Part shown: piece after piece, positions 33,512 to 41,203 of the stretch
How positions within the stretch are numbered: position 1 is the first letter of the stretch
Layout: each line of letters starts with the position of its first letter
Source of the DNA: Kibdelosporangium sp. MJ126-NF4
GTDB lineage: Bacteria > Actinomycetota > Actinomycetes > Mycobacteriales > Pseudonocardiaceae
Assembly: GCF_000826545.1 (NCBI RefSeq)
Contig: NZ_CDME01000015.1
Span: 994,047-1,058,046 of the forward strand
Direction: 5' to 3'
DNA length: 64,000 nt
Notes under the pieces: model-generated
Database searches by the model: none
What the model was told of the DNA's origin: nothing
The model's input: only the letters and a program-made list of their open reading frames with translations
Translations under genes and position numbers: made by a program

Positions 33512-35380
33512 CTAAGTCCTTTCTGGCGCCACCAGACCGTCAACCAGACCGTCCACAGTGGCCTGAATGACCTGTTCGGCAAGGGCTCCGGCGCGTCCGA
33601 CAGCGGTGCCGAAGGTCCCCAGCGCGGAAAACACCGCAGCATAGCGGTGTTGCTCGGCGAGTGGCATCCGGGGAACCTCACACCGCCGCACGTCCAGCCG
33701 GGACGCCGAGGACAGGTGCGTACTGGCCTGCCGCGAATTGGCCGAGCCGCCGAGGAAACCGGCGAGGAACCACGGGTCCAGCACGTCCGGGTTGGGGCGC
33801 AACAGACACAGGCCGCGGCCCAGGACCGCTCCCGGATCGTTGACGACGCGCGCCACCAGCTTGTGACCGGCCGTCGGCAGCACCACGTCACCGGCCTGCA
33901 CCCGGACCGCGGTGGCCGAGAGATCGCGGGAGATCCTGCGGGACGCGGGCCGGTCGGCCAGCACGTCGGCCAGGTCGAGGACGGGCACGGCGTCCCCGGC
34001 CGGGTTGGCGGGCACATCGGACTGCAACAGCGTCAACGCCCCGGTCTTGATCAGTTCGCCGACCGTGGTCATCAGCCGGTGCCGACGGCCGCTCCCGGTC
34101 CAGTCCAGCGTCGGCAGCAGCGGGGCGAGCCCGCTCAGCCGCGTGGTCAGTTCCCGGTGTCCGGCCAGCAGTTTCTCCGCCGTGTCGGGCGCGGCGGTGA
34201 TCGGCAGGTTGCGGGCCGGGGTGAGGTCGACCTCCTCTCCGAGCAGGTCGAGCACGGGGATCATCCGGGACACGCCCGGCTCGTCCTCGGCGGCGCTGTC
34301 CGGCGCGTCGAACGCGCGCCACGCGGCCACGGCGCGCGCAGCCGCCTGGTCCCACTCGGCTGTCGTGGCCTCAAGGACGAGCACGTGCGGGTCCGCGGGC
34401 TTGCCCGGTTTGCGCAGCATCCACAGGTGCACCGGGCCGGGAAGGGCCATCACCGCGCGCAAGGCACCGCGCCGCAACAACTCCGCGCGGATCCGGCGGC
34501 CGGACCGGCGGCCCGCGACGGACGGCGGCATCAGGATCGCCACCAGCCCGCCTGGTTTGACGTGCGCGAGCGCGTGCTGGACCCAGGCCAGTTCGGATTC
34601 CATCCGCGGTGGGATGCCGTATTCCCAGCGTTCGTCGTGCAGCAGTTCCTCGTGTCCCCACTGGCGTTCGCCGACCGGCGGGTCACAGACGACCGCGTCG
34701 GCGAGCCTGCCGCGGTAGGCGTCGTGCAGCAGGGAGTCGGCCGTCTGGATCTCGGCAGGCACGCCCCGCAGGCCAAGCCGGGCATCGGCCAGCGCGGCGA
34801 GGCCGTGGTCGATCTCCTGGCCGAGGCAGTGCACCACGCCACCGGTCCGCCCGGCGACCGCGGCGAGCAGCGAACCGGCGCCGCAGGCGGGGTCCAGCGC
34901 CACGCCGGTCGACAGCCCGGTCAACTCGGCGATCAGCCGGGCCATCTCCGGTGTGGTCACCGCCATCCACCGGGCGTTGGCCTGGACGAACCGGTCCCAG
35001 AGGGCTTCGGCGGTCGCGAGCGGACCGTGGTGGTCGGCCAGCACCGCCACCTCCTGCAGCACGGCACGCGCGACCGGGTGGCCGTCGGAACGCCGGAGCA
35101 GGTACGAGCCGATGGCGGCCAGCACGTCGGCGGGCTCCTGGTCGCCGCGATGGGCCTCCACCAGCTGCCACAACCGCTCCCATGGCGAAACAGTCTGGAG
35201 TTTGCCCTGCTCACGCAGCCATCGTTCGACTTCGGCAAGGGTGAACAGCGGGCTGTTGGGCGTACCGCCCACCGGTGCGGGGAAATCCTCGTACCGGCGG
35301 CGCCAGTTGCTCACCGCCGCCCGCCCCACCCCGGCCAGCCTGGCGATGTCCGCCGCCGTGACGGCAGCCTCGTTCGACAC
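33512..35380 (-). CDS. N6-adenine DNA methylase-like protein with HTH and specificity-like domains
   Basis: A 622-residue protein. An N-terminal helix-turn-helix (TAADIARLAGVGRAAVSNWRRR) precedes an HsdM-like domain: motif I is ALDPACGAGSLL (161-172), but motif IV is CDPPVGE (DPPV at 233-236) where NPPY/F is usual. The C-terminal ~200 residues look like an HsdS target-recognition module (RVQAGDVVLPTAGHK, then RLDVRRCEVPRMPLAEQH). GTG 35380 is preceded by AAGGAG. The Ser/Thr kinase gene follows after three bases. No nuclease gene is present, so this is not a simple restriction system. It may be an active solitary methylase or a DNA-binding protein with a degenerate site. Confidence 0.82.
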   Translation of the reverse strand: MSNEAAVTAADIARLAGVGRAAVSNWRRRYEDFPAPVGGTPNSPLFTLAEVERWLREQGKLQTVSPWERLWQLVEAHRGDQEPADVLAAIGSYLLRRSDGHPVARAVLQEVAVLADHHGPLATAEALWDRFVQANARWMAVTTPEMARLIAELTGLSTGVALDPACGAGSLLAAVAGRTGGVVHCLGQEIDHGLAALADARLGLRGVPAEIQTADSLLHDAYRGRLADAVVCDPPVGERQWGHEELLHDERWEYGIPPRMESELAWVQHALAHVKPGGLVAILMPPSVAGRRSGRRIRAELLRRGALRAVMALPGPVHLWMLRKPGKPADPHVLVLEATTAEWDQAAARAVAAWRAFDAPDSAAEDEPGVSRMIPVLDLLGEEVDLTPARNLPITAAPDTAEKLLAGHRELTTRLSGLAPLLPTLDWTGSGRRHRLMTTVGELIKTGALTLLQSDVPANPAGDAVPVLDLADVLADRPASRRISRDLSATAVRVQAGDVVLPTAGHKLVARVVNDPGAVLGRGLCLLRPNPDVLDPWFLAGFLGGSANSRQASTHLSSASRLDVRRCEVPRMPLAEQHRYAAVFSALGTFGTAVGRAGALAEQVIQATVDGLVDGLVAPERT

Positions 35381-35442
35381 CCGCCTCGCTCCTTCCCAGT
35401 TCACACGTCATGCCGTGAGGAAACATACCGCATCATCGTCAA

Positions 35443-35465
35443 CCGTGTTGACAGAGTTCACACGG
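35443..35465. promoter_or_regulatory. 23-base imperfect dyad in the methylase-SARP divergent gap
   Basis: CCGTGT and ACACGG flank the inner sequence TGACAGAGTTC, giving an imperfect dyad 60 bases before the SARP start. It may be a regulator site for either gene. No direct-repeat SARP box is visible. Confidence 0.35.
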
Positions 35466-35525
35466 CTATGGTCAGATTTCGCCGCAACGCGATAGCTGAT
35501 CGTGGAACTGTGACAGGGGTGAAGC

Positions 35526-36275
35526 ATGACCATGACTGCGGTCAAGGAAGAGGTCAGGTTCGGCGTGCTGGGGCCGCTGACGGTGTCGGCGGGTGACGGT
35601 TCACAGGTCTTACTGCGCGGCAGTCTGCTGCCCGCGCTGCTGACCGAACTGCTGTTCCACGCCAACCACTGCGTGCCGACACGGCGGCTCGTCGAGGTGC
35701 TGTGGGGCGACCGGCCGCCCAAGTCGTACGTGTCGAACCTGCACACGTACATCTCCCGGCTGCGGGATCGCGGCATCCCGATCGAGCAGGTCGGCGTCGG
35801 CTACCGGATCAGCGTCGACGTCACCGACCTCGACCTGCTGACGTTCCACGCCGAGGTCGGCGCGGGCCGCCAGGCCGCGCGGGCGGGCGACTACCCGACC
35901 GCCGCCCGGCACTTTCGGCGCGCGCTGCGGCAGTGGCGACACCCGGAGCTGTGCGCGATGGACCAGCCGCACCTGGAGCTGGAGGCGGTGCGGCTGGAGA
36001 CCGAACGGATCACCGTCACGGAGGAGTGCGTCGACGCCGAGCTGGCCTGCGGGATGGCCGGTGAACTGCTCGGCGAACTCGACGCGCTGGTGCGCCAGTA
36101 CCCGCTGCGGGAACGGTTCGCGGCGCAGTTCATGCGTGCGCTGGCCGCCGTGGGCCGCCGGGCCGAGGCGCTGCAGGTCTACCAGACCACCCGGCGGGCA
36201 CTGGTGGACCAGCTCGGCATCGAGCCGGGCCACCAGCTGCGGCACGTCCACGACATGATCCTCAACGGACGGTAA
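35526..36275 (+). CDS. SARP-type regulator (OmpR-like winged helix plus BTAD domain)
   Basis: A 249-residue short SARP. Residues ~10-95 are an OmpR-like winged helix (VRFGVLGPLTVSAGDG, then YVSNLHTYISRLRDRG). Residues ~105-249 are the bacterial transcriptional activation domain, with FRRALRQWRHPEL and the ending ALVDQLGIEPGHQLRHVHDMIL. SARPs activate secondary metabolite clusters, but no such cluster is seen here. ATG 35526 and ATG 35532 are both possible. A hairpin terminator follows its stop. Confidence 0.9.
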   Translation: MTMTAVKEEVRFGVLGPLTVSAGDGSQVLLRGSLLPALLTELLFHANHCVPTRRLVEVLWGDRPPKSYVSNLHTYISRLRDRGIPIEQVGVGYRISVDVTDLDLLTFHAEVGAGRQAARAGDYPTAARHFRRALRQWRHPELCAMDQPHLELEAVRLETERITVTEECVDAELACGMAGELLGELDALVRQYPLRERFAAQFMRALAAVGRRAEALQVYQTTRRALVDQLGIEPGHQLRHVHDMILNGR

Positions 36276-36283
36276 TCATCAAC

Positions 36284-36306
36284 GGTGATCATTCCCGGTG
36301 ATCACC
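36284..36306. terminator. bidirectional hairpin between SARP and C1 peptidase genes
   Basis: GGTGATCA and TGATCACC form a perfect eight-base-pair stem with loop TTCCCGG, 8 bases after the SARP stop and 7 bases before the converging protease stop. No T-run follows, as is common in actinomycetes. Confidence 0.55.
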
Positions 36307-36313
36307 CCGGCGA

Positions 36314-37222
36314 TCACTCGTCGAACGCGGAGGTCGCGATCCACTCCTGCGCGGTCATCGCCCACCAGTCCTCGGCGAGGCCCCTGAGCACGTACTCGTA
36401 GGGCAGCCAGCCGTACCCGCCCTCGCCCCACGACTCGCCCCACGAGTTGCGGATCAGGAACGCGCCCGTGGTCGTCTGGCTGTCGATGGGGTTCCGGACG
36501 ACCCGGTTGTCGTCGTAGCCGACCGCGACGATCGCGTGCCCGCCCGCGACACCCTCCCCCTTCGCGGGGAAGGGAATCTCGCCCGGCTTGGCCGGACGAC
36601 GGATGCTGCCGTACACGGTGAACCCGAACATCGACGGCACACCCGCGGCCAGGTGCTTGCGGACCGTGTCCAGCACGTCCTTGCCGACAGTGTTGGGTGG
36701 ATCGAGCCGGAAGTACGTCAACGCCTGGAAGTTCTGCGCGTAGGCGAAGACGAACGCGGGCGGGTCCGCCTCGAACTGGGTGACGTCGTACGGCCAGTAG
36801 CGCTCCGGCGGGACGCCGAACAGCGCCAGCGAACCCATCACACTGCGCAGGTACGCACCGGTGTCGCCGGTCAGGCCGAGATACTGGCGGGTGACCTTGT
36901 AGAGGAACAGCCGCGACATCTCCATGTGCTTGCCGAAGGAGCGGCGCTGGAAGTACTCCACGATCCCGCACGCGGCGTTCGCGGTGCACGAGCCGATGTC
37001 CCCCTGGTCCTCGACCGGCGAGAACCATTCCCGCAGGTCCACGGTCGCCGGGGGCTCGGCCGCGGTGTCCCCGGCCAGCGCCCGCAGCCCTGGTGAACCG
37101 GACTCCGCGAGCAGCGCGCGGACCTCCGATGAGTCGTGCGTCAGGTCGCGCACGTCGGGCCGGTCGGGCAGCCAGCCGAGGCCGACGGGCCCGCTCCTGC
37201 CCGGTAGCGAGATGGTGTCCAT
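36314..37222 (-). CDS. C1 (papain-like) cysteine peptidase
   Basis: A 302-residue protein with all papain active-site parts: Gln73 and Cys79 in VEDQGDIGSCTANA, the His in GGHAIVAVGYDD and the Asn in IRNSWGESWG. The short N-terminal part (LGWLPDRPDVRD) is typical of bacterial C1 proteins and replaces a long inhibitory propeptide. No signal peptide is evident from ATG 37222, which is preceded by GAGGGAG; a longer frame upstream to 37294 lacks a binding site. It is probably cytoplasmic or exported by another route. It follows the TmrB-like gene on the same strand by 97 bases. Confidence 0.9.
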   Translation of the reverse strand: MDTISLPGRSGPVGLGWLPDRPDVRDLTHDSSEVRALLAESGSPGLRALAGDTAAEPPATVDLREWFSPVEDQGDIGSCTANAACGIVEYFQRRSFGKHMEMSRLFLYKVTRQYLGLTGDTGAYLRSVMGSLALFGVPPERYWPYDVTQFEADPPAFVFAYAQNFQALTYFRLDPPNTVGKDVLDTVRKHLAAGVPSMFGFTVYGSIRRPAKPGEIPFPAKGEGVAGGHAIVAVGYDDNRVVRNPIDSQTTTGAFLIRNSWGESWGEGGYGWLPYEYVLRGLAEDWWAMTAQEWIATSAFDE

Positions 37223-37319
37223 GTCTCCCTCACAGATGTCGACGGCGATACCCCAAAGAGGCAGCAGGAGGCACGCGGATACTCCGTTCGGCACAACTGT
37301 GCCCGATCGGGCAGCGGCC

Positions 37320-37946
37320 TCAGATGAACGCGCGGATGTGGCGCGCCTGGACCAGCAGACGCCGGGCCTTGCCGCGCAGCGGGCCGTCGGTGTTCGGGGC
37401 GAGCCGCAGTCCGGCCGCGGTCGCGACGTGCTCGGCGACCTGCGGAGTCGACAGCGTGTCGGTCCAGACGTGCTCGCCGAACTCCGGTTTGCTCAGCCGT
37501 TCGAGATACCTGTCGAGTCGCGCCACCGCGAAGGACTCCCGCCGCAACGCCGCCTCGCGGCTGGTGAACTGGCCGAGGCCACGGCCGTTGAGCCGGTTCA
37601 GCACCGTCTCGCGCGTGGCCAGCAGCGCGAAGTGCCGCACGTCGTGACCGCTGTCGCGCAGCCGCCCGATGATCTCGTCGAAGTAGCCGGAGTCGACCAG
37701 CGTCATCGGCGCGATCACCGGCCCGTCGTGCTTGCGGAGCACCCGGTCGAGCACCTCCAGCACGCCCTGCCGCCAGGCAGGCATGTCCTGGAAGTCGGCC
37801 CGCAGCGCGCGTGGCATCATCCTGTGCAGACCGAAGCCGACCAGTTCGGGATCACACACCACGCTCCCGGCCAGCCGTCGGTGCAGCTCGAACGCCGTCT
37901 GTGTCTTGCCACCGCCGAAGGGTCCGTTGATCCACAGCAACATCAC
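37320..37946 (-). CDS. TmrB-like P-loop ATPase (tunicamycin-resistance family)
   Basis: A 208-residue nucleotide-binding protein. The N-terminus MLLWINGPFGGGKTQTAFEL (P-loop at 8-15), the middle APMTLVDSGYFDEIIGRLR, and the C-terminal LARHI-like end closely follow the plan of Bacillus subtilis TmrB, which protects against tunicamycin. Many actinomycete homologues are annotated only as AAA family proteins. Whether it confers resistance here is unknown. It sits upstream of a cysteine peptidase gene on the same strand and is divergent from the SigE-type gene (101 bases). Confidence 0.85.
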   Translation of the reverse strand: MMLLWINGPFGGGKTQTAFELHRRLAGSVVCDPELVGFGLHRMMPRALRADFQDMPAWRQGVLEVLDRVLRKHDGPVIAPMTLVDSGYFDEIIGRLRDSGHDVRHFALLATRETVLNRLNGRGLGQFTSREAALRRESFAVARLDRYLERLSKPEFGEHVWTDTLSTPQVAEHVATAAGLRLAPNTDGPLRGKARRLLVQARHIRAFI

Positions 37947-38047
37947 CCGACTCTCTCACAGGTGATCCCGGTCACAACGTTCAACATCCAGCGGGTGCCA
38001 TGGGGTTTCCCCGACGCATTGCACACATCGAGCAGAAGGGAGCGACG

Positions 38048-38545
38048 GTGCCGGACGGCTTCGACCAGTTCGTCACTGATCGTCTCGATCGGCTGTTGCG
38101 CTACGCCACCGCGATGACCTGTGACCGCTACCTGGCCCAGGACATCGTGCAGGAGGTGCTGCTGCGGGCGCAGCGGCGGTGGGACCGGATCGGGACGATG
38201 GACGCGCCATACCTGTACGTGCAGCGAATGGTGACGAACGAATACCTGTCATGGTGGCGCCGCCGGTCATCGAGGGACGTCGCATCACCGGCGACGACCA
38301 TCGCCGCGCACACCCCGCCCGTCGGCGACCCCGCCGTGCAGCACGCGGAACGTGACGCGATGCGAGGCCGGATCGCCGAGCTGCCCCGCAAGCAACGTGC
38401 CGCGCTCGTGCTGCGGTACTACGAGGACCGCAGCGACGAGGAGATCGCCGAGGTCCTGAAGTGCACGACAGGAACCGTGCGCAGCCATATTTCCCGCGCG
38501 TTGCAGACGTTACGCGCGAACAACCGGGTCATGGAGGTGCTGTGA
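38048..38545 (+). CDS. SigE-family RNA polymerase sigma factor (ECF type)
   Basis: A 165-residue ECF sigma factor. Region 2 is LLRYATAMTCDRYLAQDIVQEVLLRA, followed by region 4 with LPRKQRAALVLRYYEDRSDEEIAEVL and TGTVRSHISRALQTLR. GTG 38048 is preceded by GAAGGGAG. It overlaps the next gene by one base. In place of a standard anti-sigma factor the partner encodes an LCP-type protein with a short cytosolic N-terminus, so regulation of this sigma factor may be unusual. Confidence 0.9.
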   Translation: MPDGFDQFVTDRLDRLLRYATAMTCDRYLAQDIVQEVLLRAQRRWDRIGTMDAPYLYVQRMVTNEYLSWWRRRSSRDVASPATTIAAHTPPVGDPAVQHAERDAMRGRIAELPRKQRAALVLRYYEDRSDEEIAEVLKCTTGTVRSHISRALQTLRANNRVMEVL

Positions 38546-39588
38546 TGACCAATGATGAACTCGTGATCCGTGAGGCGATCGCCGCCGAGGCCGCCCAGTC
38601 GGTCGATCCCGGCACAGTGATGACCGCACTGCGCAACGAGCGCAAACCACGCCGTAGCCGGACTCTCGTCATCGCCGTCGCCGGGCTCGCCGTCGCAGCG
38701 GGGATCGTCGGCGTGGCGGTCCCGTTGATGAGTGCCCGTGACGAGGCGATCGGCCCCGCCTCCTCCCAGGGGACCGCGACCGCAGGAGACACGACGATCC
38801 TGCTGCTCGGTACGGACCTGCCGCTCGAGTCGGATGTGAACGACGTTCGCCCGGACTCGATCGTGCTCGTCCGACTCGGTGCGAACGGCTCGGTCCGCGC
38901 GATGTCACTTCCCCGGGACATCAAGGTGGACGACAAGACCAAGCTGAACACCGTCTACGTGAAGGCCGGTGGCGGCGACAAGGGCGCGCAGGCCGTGATC
39001 GCCGAGGTGGAGAAGATCACCGGGGTCCGCGCCGAGCACCACGCCACCGTCGACATGACAGGTTTCGCTGCTGCGAGCAGCGCCGTCGGCGGGGTCGAGG
39101 TGTGTCTGAAGGAGGCGTCGAAGGACAAGTTCTCCAACGCCGACTTCCCGGCGGGTAAGCAGACCATCTCCGGTGAGCAGGCACTGGCGTTCGTCCGCCA
39201 GCGGCATGATCTCCCGAACGGCGACCTCGACCGCATCACGCGTCAGCAGGCTTTCCTGCGGGCGCTGGTCGCCAAGCTGGGCAGTGCGGACGGGGCCAAG
39301 CTCGCTTCGCTCGTGCCGGTGCTGAGCGAGAAGGTCCGCACCGACCGGGGCCTCGACCTGCTCGACCTGGCCAAGCGACTGGCTGGGCAGTCGGGTGTCG
39401 CCACGGCGACGATCCCGGTCGGCGGTCCCGTCAACACCCCCTCCGCCGGGTCGATGTTGACAGTCGATTCCGGCAAGACGAAACAGTTCACCGCGCAGTT
39501 CTTCAGCACGGGAGCCGCACCGACCGGCGGCTCGGGCAGCAGCGGTTCAGGCAACGGTCCGGCAGACGGAGTTCCCTGCGTGAACTGA
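38545..39588 (+). CDS. LytR-CpsA-Psr (LCP) family protein co-encoded with a sigma factor
   Basis: A 347-residue membrane protein. About 40 cytosolic residues precede one membrane helix (TLVIAVAGLAVAAGIVGVAV). The extracellular LCP domain has ILLLGTD, RPDSIVLVRL, SLPRDIKV and LAFVRQRHDLPNGDLDR, with the conserved Arg and Asp residues that bind the polyprenyl phosphate. LCP enzymes attach glycopolymers to the cell wall. The ATG overlaps the sigma factor stop by one base. The C-terminus is Gly/Ser-rich and ends with a lone Cys (GVPCVN). The cytosolic N-terminus could act as an anti-sigma segment; that is inference. Confidence 0.88.
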   Translation: MTNDELVIREAIAAEAAQSVDPGTVMTALRNERKPRRSRTLVIAVAGLAVAAGIVGVAVPLMSARDEAIGPASSQGTATAGDTTILLLGTDLPLESDVNDVRPDSIVLVRLGANGSVRAMSLPRDIKVDDKTKLNTVYVKAGGGDKGAQAVIAEVEKITGVRAEHHATVDMTGFAAASSAVGGVEVCLKEASKDKFSNADFPAGKQTISGEQALAFVRQRHDLPNGDLDRITRQQAFLRALVAKLGSADGAKLASLVPVLSEKVRTDRGLDLLDLAKRLAGQSGVATATIPVGGPVNTPSAGSMLTVDSGKTKQFTAQFFSTGAAPTGGSGSSGSGNGPADGVPCVN

Positions 39589-39599
39589 GGTGATCTGGA

Positions 39600-39632
39600 C
39601 AGCCCGGAACCACGCCGAGTCGTTCCGGGCTG
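39600..39632 (+). terminator. hairpin terminator after the LCP gene
   Basis: CAGCCCGGAAC (39600-39610) pairs perfectly with GTTCCGGGCTG (39622-39632) across an 11-base loop, starting 11 bases after the LCP stop codon. A stable GC-rich stem without T-run, as usual in actinomycetes. Confidence 0.75.
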
Positions 39633-39739
39633 CACACCTGCTGATTTTCCCCGCAGTGGTGTCGGATGGCGTCGAGCCTGTTCGTAGCGAGGGTGAGAGA
39701 CCGGCAACGGCCCGGTCAACCGCGCCCGAGGAGAGCATC

Positions 39740-40315
39740 ATGACCGCCACATACACGTTCGACATCTTCACCAGCCTCGACGGCTTCGGCGCGCACACCG
39801 GCGACTGGGGCGGCTACTGGGGCAAGCAAGGCCCCGAGCTGCTCGAGCGCCGTCTCGCCTTGTACGGCGAGGAGCAGCGGATGGTCTTCGGGGCCACCAC
39901 GTATCGGGCACACGCGCGGATGCTGGCCTTGGGCGACGAATCCGAGGTCCTTGACCCGTGGGTCACCCGGATGCGGGACATGCCCGCAACGGTGGTGTCG
40001 AGCACGCTGCGGGAACCGCTCGACTGGCCGGACGCGACCGTCGTGAGCGGCGATGCCGTCGACATCGTCACCCGGCTCAAGGAGGAGTCCGCGGTGCCGT
40101 TGCGCTCACACGGCAGCCTGTCGCTGAACCGTGCGCTGATGGCCGCCGGTCTGGTCGACCGCGTCCAGGTAACGGTCTACCCGGTGATCACCGGCCGGAC
40201 CGGAGTGGACCCGATCTTCGGGGGCGCGGCCGACTTCGACCTCGAACTGATCGAGAGCCGAACGCTCGACGGCCGCACCCAGGAGCTCATCTACCGGCCC
40301 ACCCCGCACGCCTGA
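39740..40315 (+). CDS. dihydrofolate reductase family protein (RibD C-terminal-like)
   Basis: A 191-residue protein of the dihydrofolate-reductase/RibD_C superfamily. TFDIFTSLDGFGAHTGDWGG is the N-terminal signature, MVFGATTYRAHARM the nucleotide-binding part, and VPLRSHGSLSLNRALMAAGLVDRVQV the second half. Such proteins reduce flavin- or pterin-like substrates with NADPH, but most actinobacterial paralogues have no known role. ATG 39740 follows GAGGAGAGC. It is a single-gene unit and the last gene before the repeat region. Confidence 0.88.
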   Translation: MTATYTFDIFTSLDGFGAHTGDWGGYWGKQGPELLERRLALYGEEQRMVFGATTYRAHARMLALGDESEVLDPWVTRMRDMPATVVSSTLREPLDWPDATVVSGDAVDIVTRLKEESAVPLRSHGSLSLNRALMAAGLVDRVQVTVYPVITGRTGVDPIFGGAADFDLELIESRTLDGRTQELIYRPTPHA

Positions 40316-40523
40316 GAACACCTCAAGCACCGAACCTGCCCCAGACGTTCCCCTGCGACCGGCATACCGACCGGTCACAGGACCGCACTGAGTTGTTCGG
40401 GTGCACCGGCAGAGTCCCGTAAAAGTCGGAAAGGCGATCGTGGGTAGGTGGGTGGTGTACGCGGGTCCCGGGTTCCTAAATGGCCTGCGCGCAAATGCGC
40501 AGGGGTGTGGTTCGTGGGGTGTC

Positions 40524-40653
40524 CCTCCCGTATGGCCTGGGCGTAGCCATACCACGGCGTGTCGGGAGGTCGGCCTACGCAAACCAACCCCAAGCGCAGG
40601 CCCAACCGACCTCCCGGCACGCCGTGGTTTCCTCCGGCAGGCCATACGGGAGG
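40524..40653. repeat. 130-base double-palindromic element, left (intact) copy
   Basis: The outer arms CCTCCCGTATGGCCTG (40524-40539) and CAGGCCATACGGGAGG (40638-40653) are exact reverse complements. The inner 22-base arms (40552-40573 and 40606-40627, starting CCACGGCGTG) match except for one position. The whole element would fold into a long hairpin with two stems separated by a small internal loop. A second copy in reverse orientation is at 41191-41203 plus 42504-42623. It encodes nothing obvious. It resembles a MITE or REPIN-like unit, but I do not recognise a named family. Confidence 0.85.
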
Positions 40654-40794
40654 GGCGCCCCGCGCCCCCCACTCGACCCAGGAAATCACGTGAGCTGAGC
40701 GAACCGGGGCGAGATACGAAGTGTCTGTTGTGTCCCTCTTGGAGGCCTGCCCGCCGGCGAGGCATCTCTTTTTCTTTCCCCACACAGACACGTG

Positions 40795-41000
40795 AGTGCA
40801 GCCATCTCGTGGCTGCAGCTGTCGGATGGCTGCGGCTGTCGCGTGACTGCTGCCGCCGCGTTGCTGCTGCCGCCGCTTGTGTGCAGCCGCAGTGTGTCTA
40901 CAGCCATCTCGTGACCACGGCCGCCGCGTGTATGCCACCGCCACAGCCGCGTGACTGCCACCGCCGCTGCCACCGTGTGCGGCCATCGCCGAAGGCCCGC
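40795..41000. repeat. degenerate low-complexity core of the inverted repeat
   Basis: Short units recur here: CAGCCATCTCGTG at 40799-40811 and 40901-40913, GCGTGACTGC variants near 40850 and 40953, and runs of GCCGCC/CTGCTG/CCACCG. It looks like a degenerate tandem repeat of roughly 10-15 base units. No coding sense. Confidence 0.55.
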
Positions 41001-41203
41001 CTCACGGACGTGATTGTGATGCCCGCTGTGTCGGGCTCGTTCCCGACACTCGAGTTCGCTCGTGGCACGAACAGCATGTCCTCGCCGGACGGCAGGCCGC
41101 CGAGAGGGAAACCAACCCGTGGTCTGCTCACCCGGTTGGCTCTGCCCACGTGACTTCCCGGGTCCAGTGGTAGAGAGGCGTGGTCGGTTCCCTCCCGTAT
41201 GTC

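Larger units (their letters stand above)
40316..41203. other. 888-base gene-free region holding repeats only
   Basis: No supported gene lies between the dihydrofolate-reductase-like gene and the IS30-family element. The open frames in it are Arg/Gly/Ala-rich and change with the repeats, so they are not credible. It contains the left double palindrome (40524-40653), the diverged left and right arms of a large inverted repeat, and a degenerate CAC/GCC-rich core (about 40795-41000). Confidence 0.65.

Noticed and set aside
32945..35596. An 883-codon forward open frame across the kinase and methylase-like genes
   Set aside because: Runs antisense to two genes with clear catalytic motifs and also into the SARP gene.
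35526..39588. Secondary metabolite cluster around the SARP regulator
   Set aside because: Neighbours are a protease, a TmrB-like ATPase, a sigma factor and an LCP protein; no biosynthetic enzymes are present.
40795..41000. CRISPR array
   Set aside because: Repeats are short and degenerate without regular unique spacers, and no cas genes are in the window.
40375..41153. Protein-coding genes in the repeat region
   Set aside because: Open frames follow the repeats on both strands and lack ribosome binding sites and homology.
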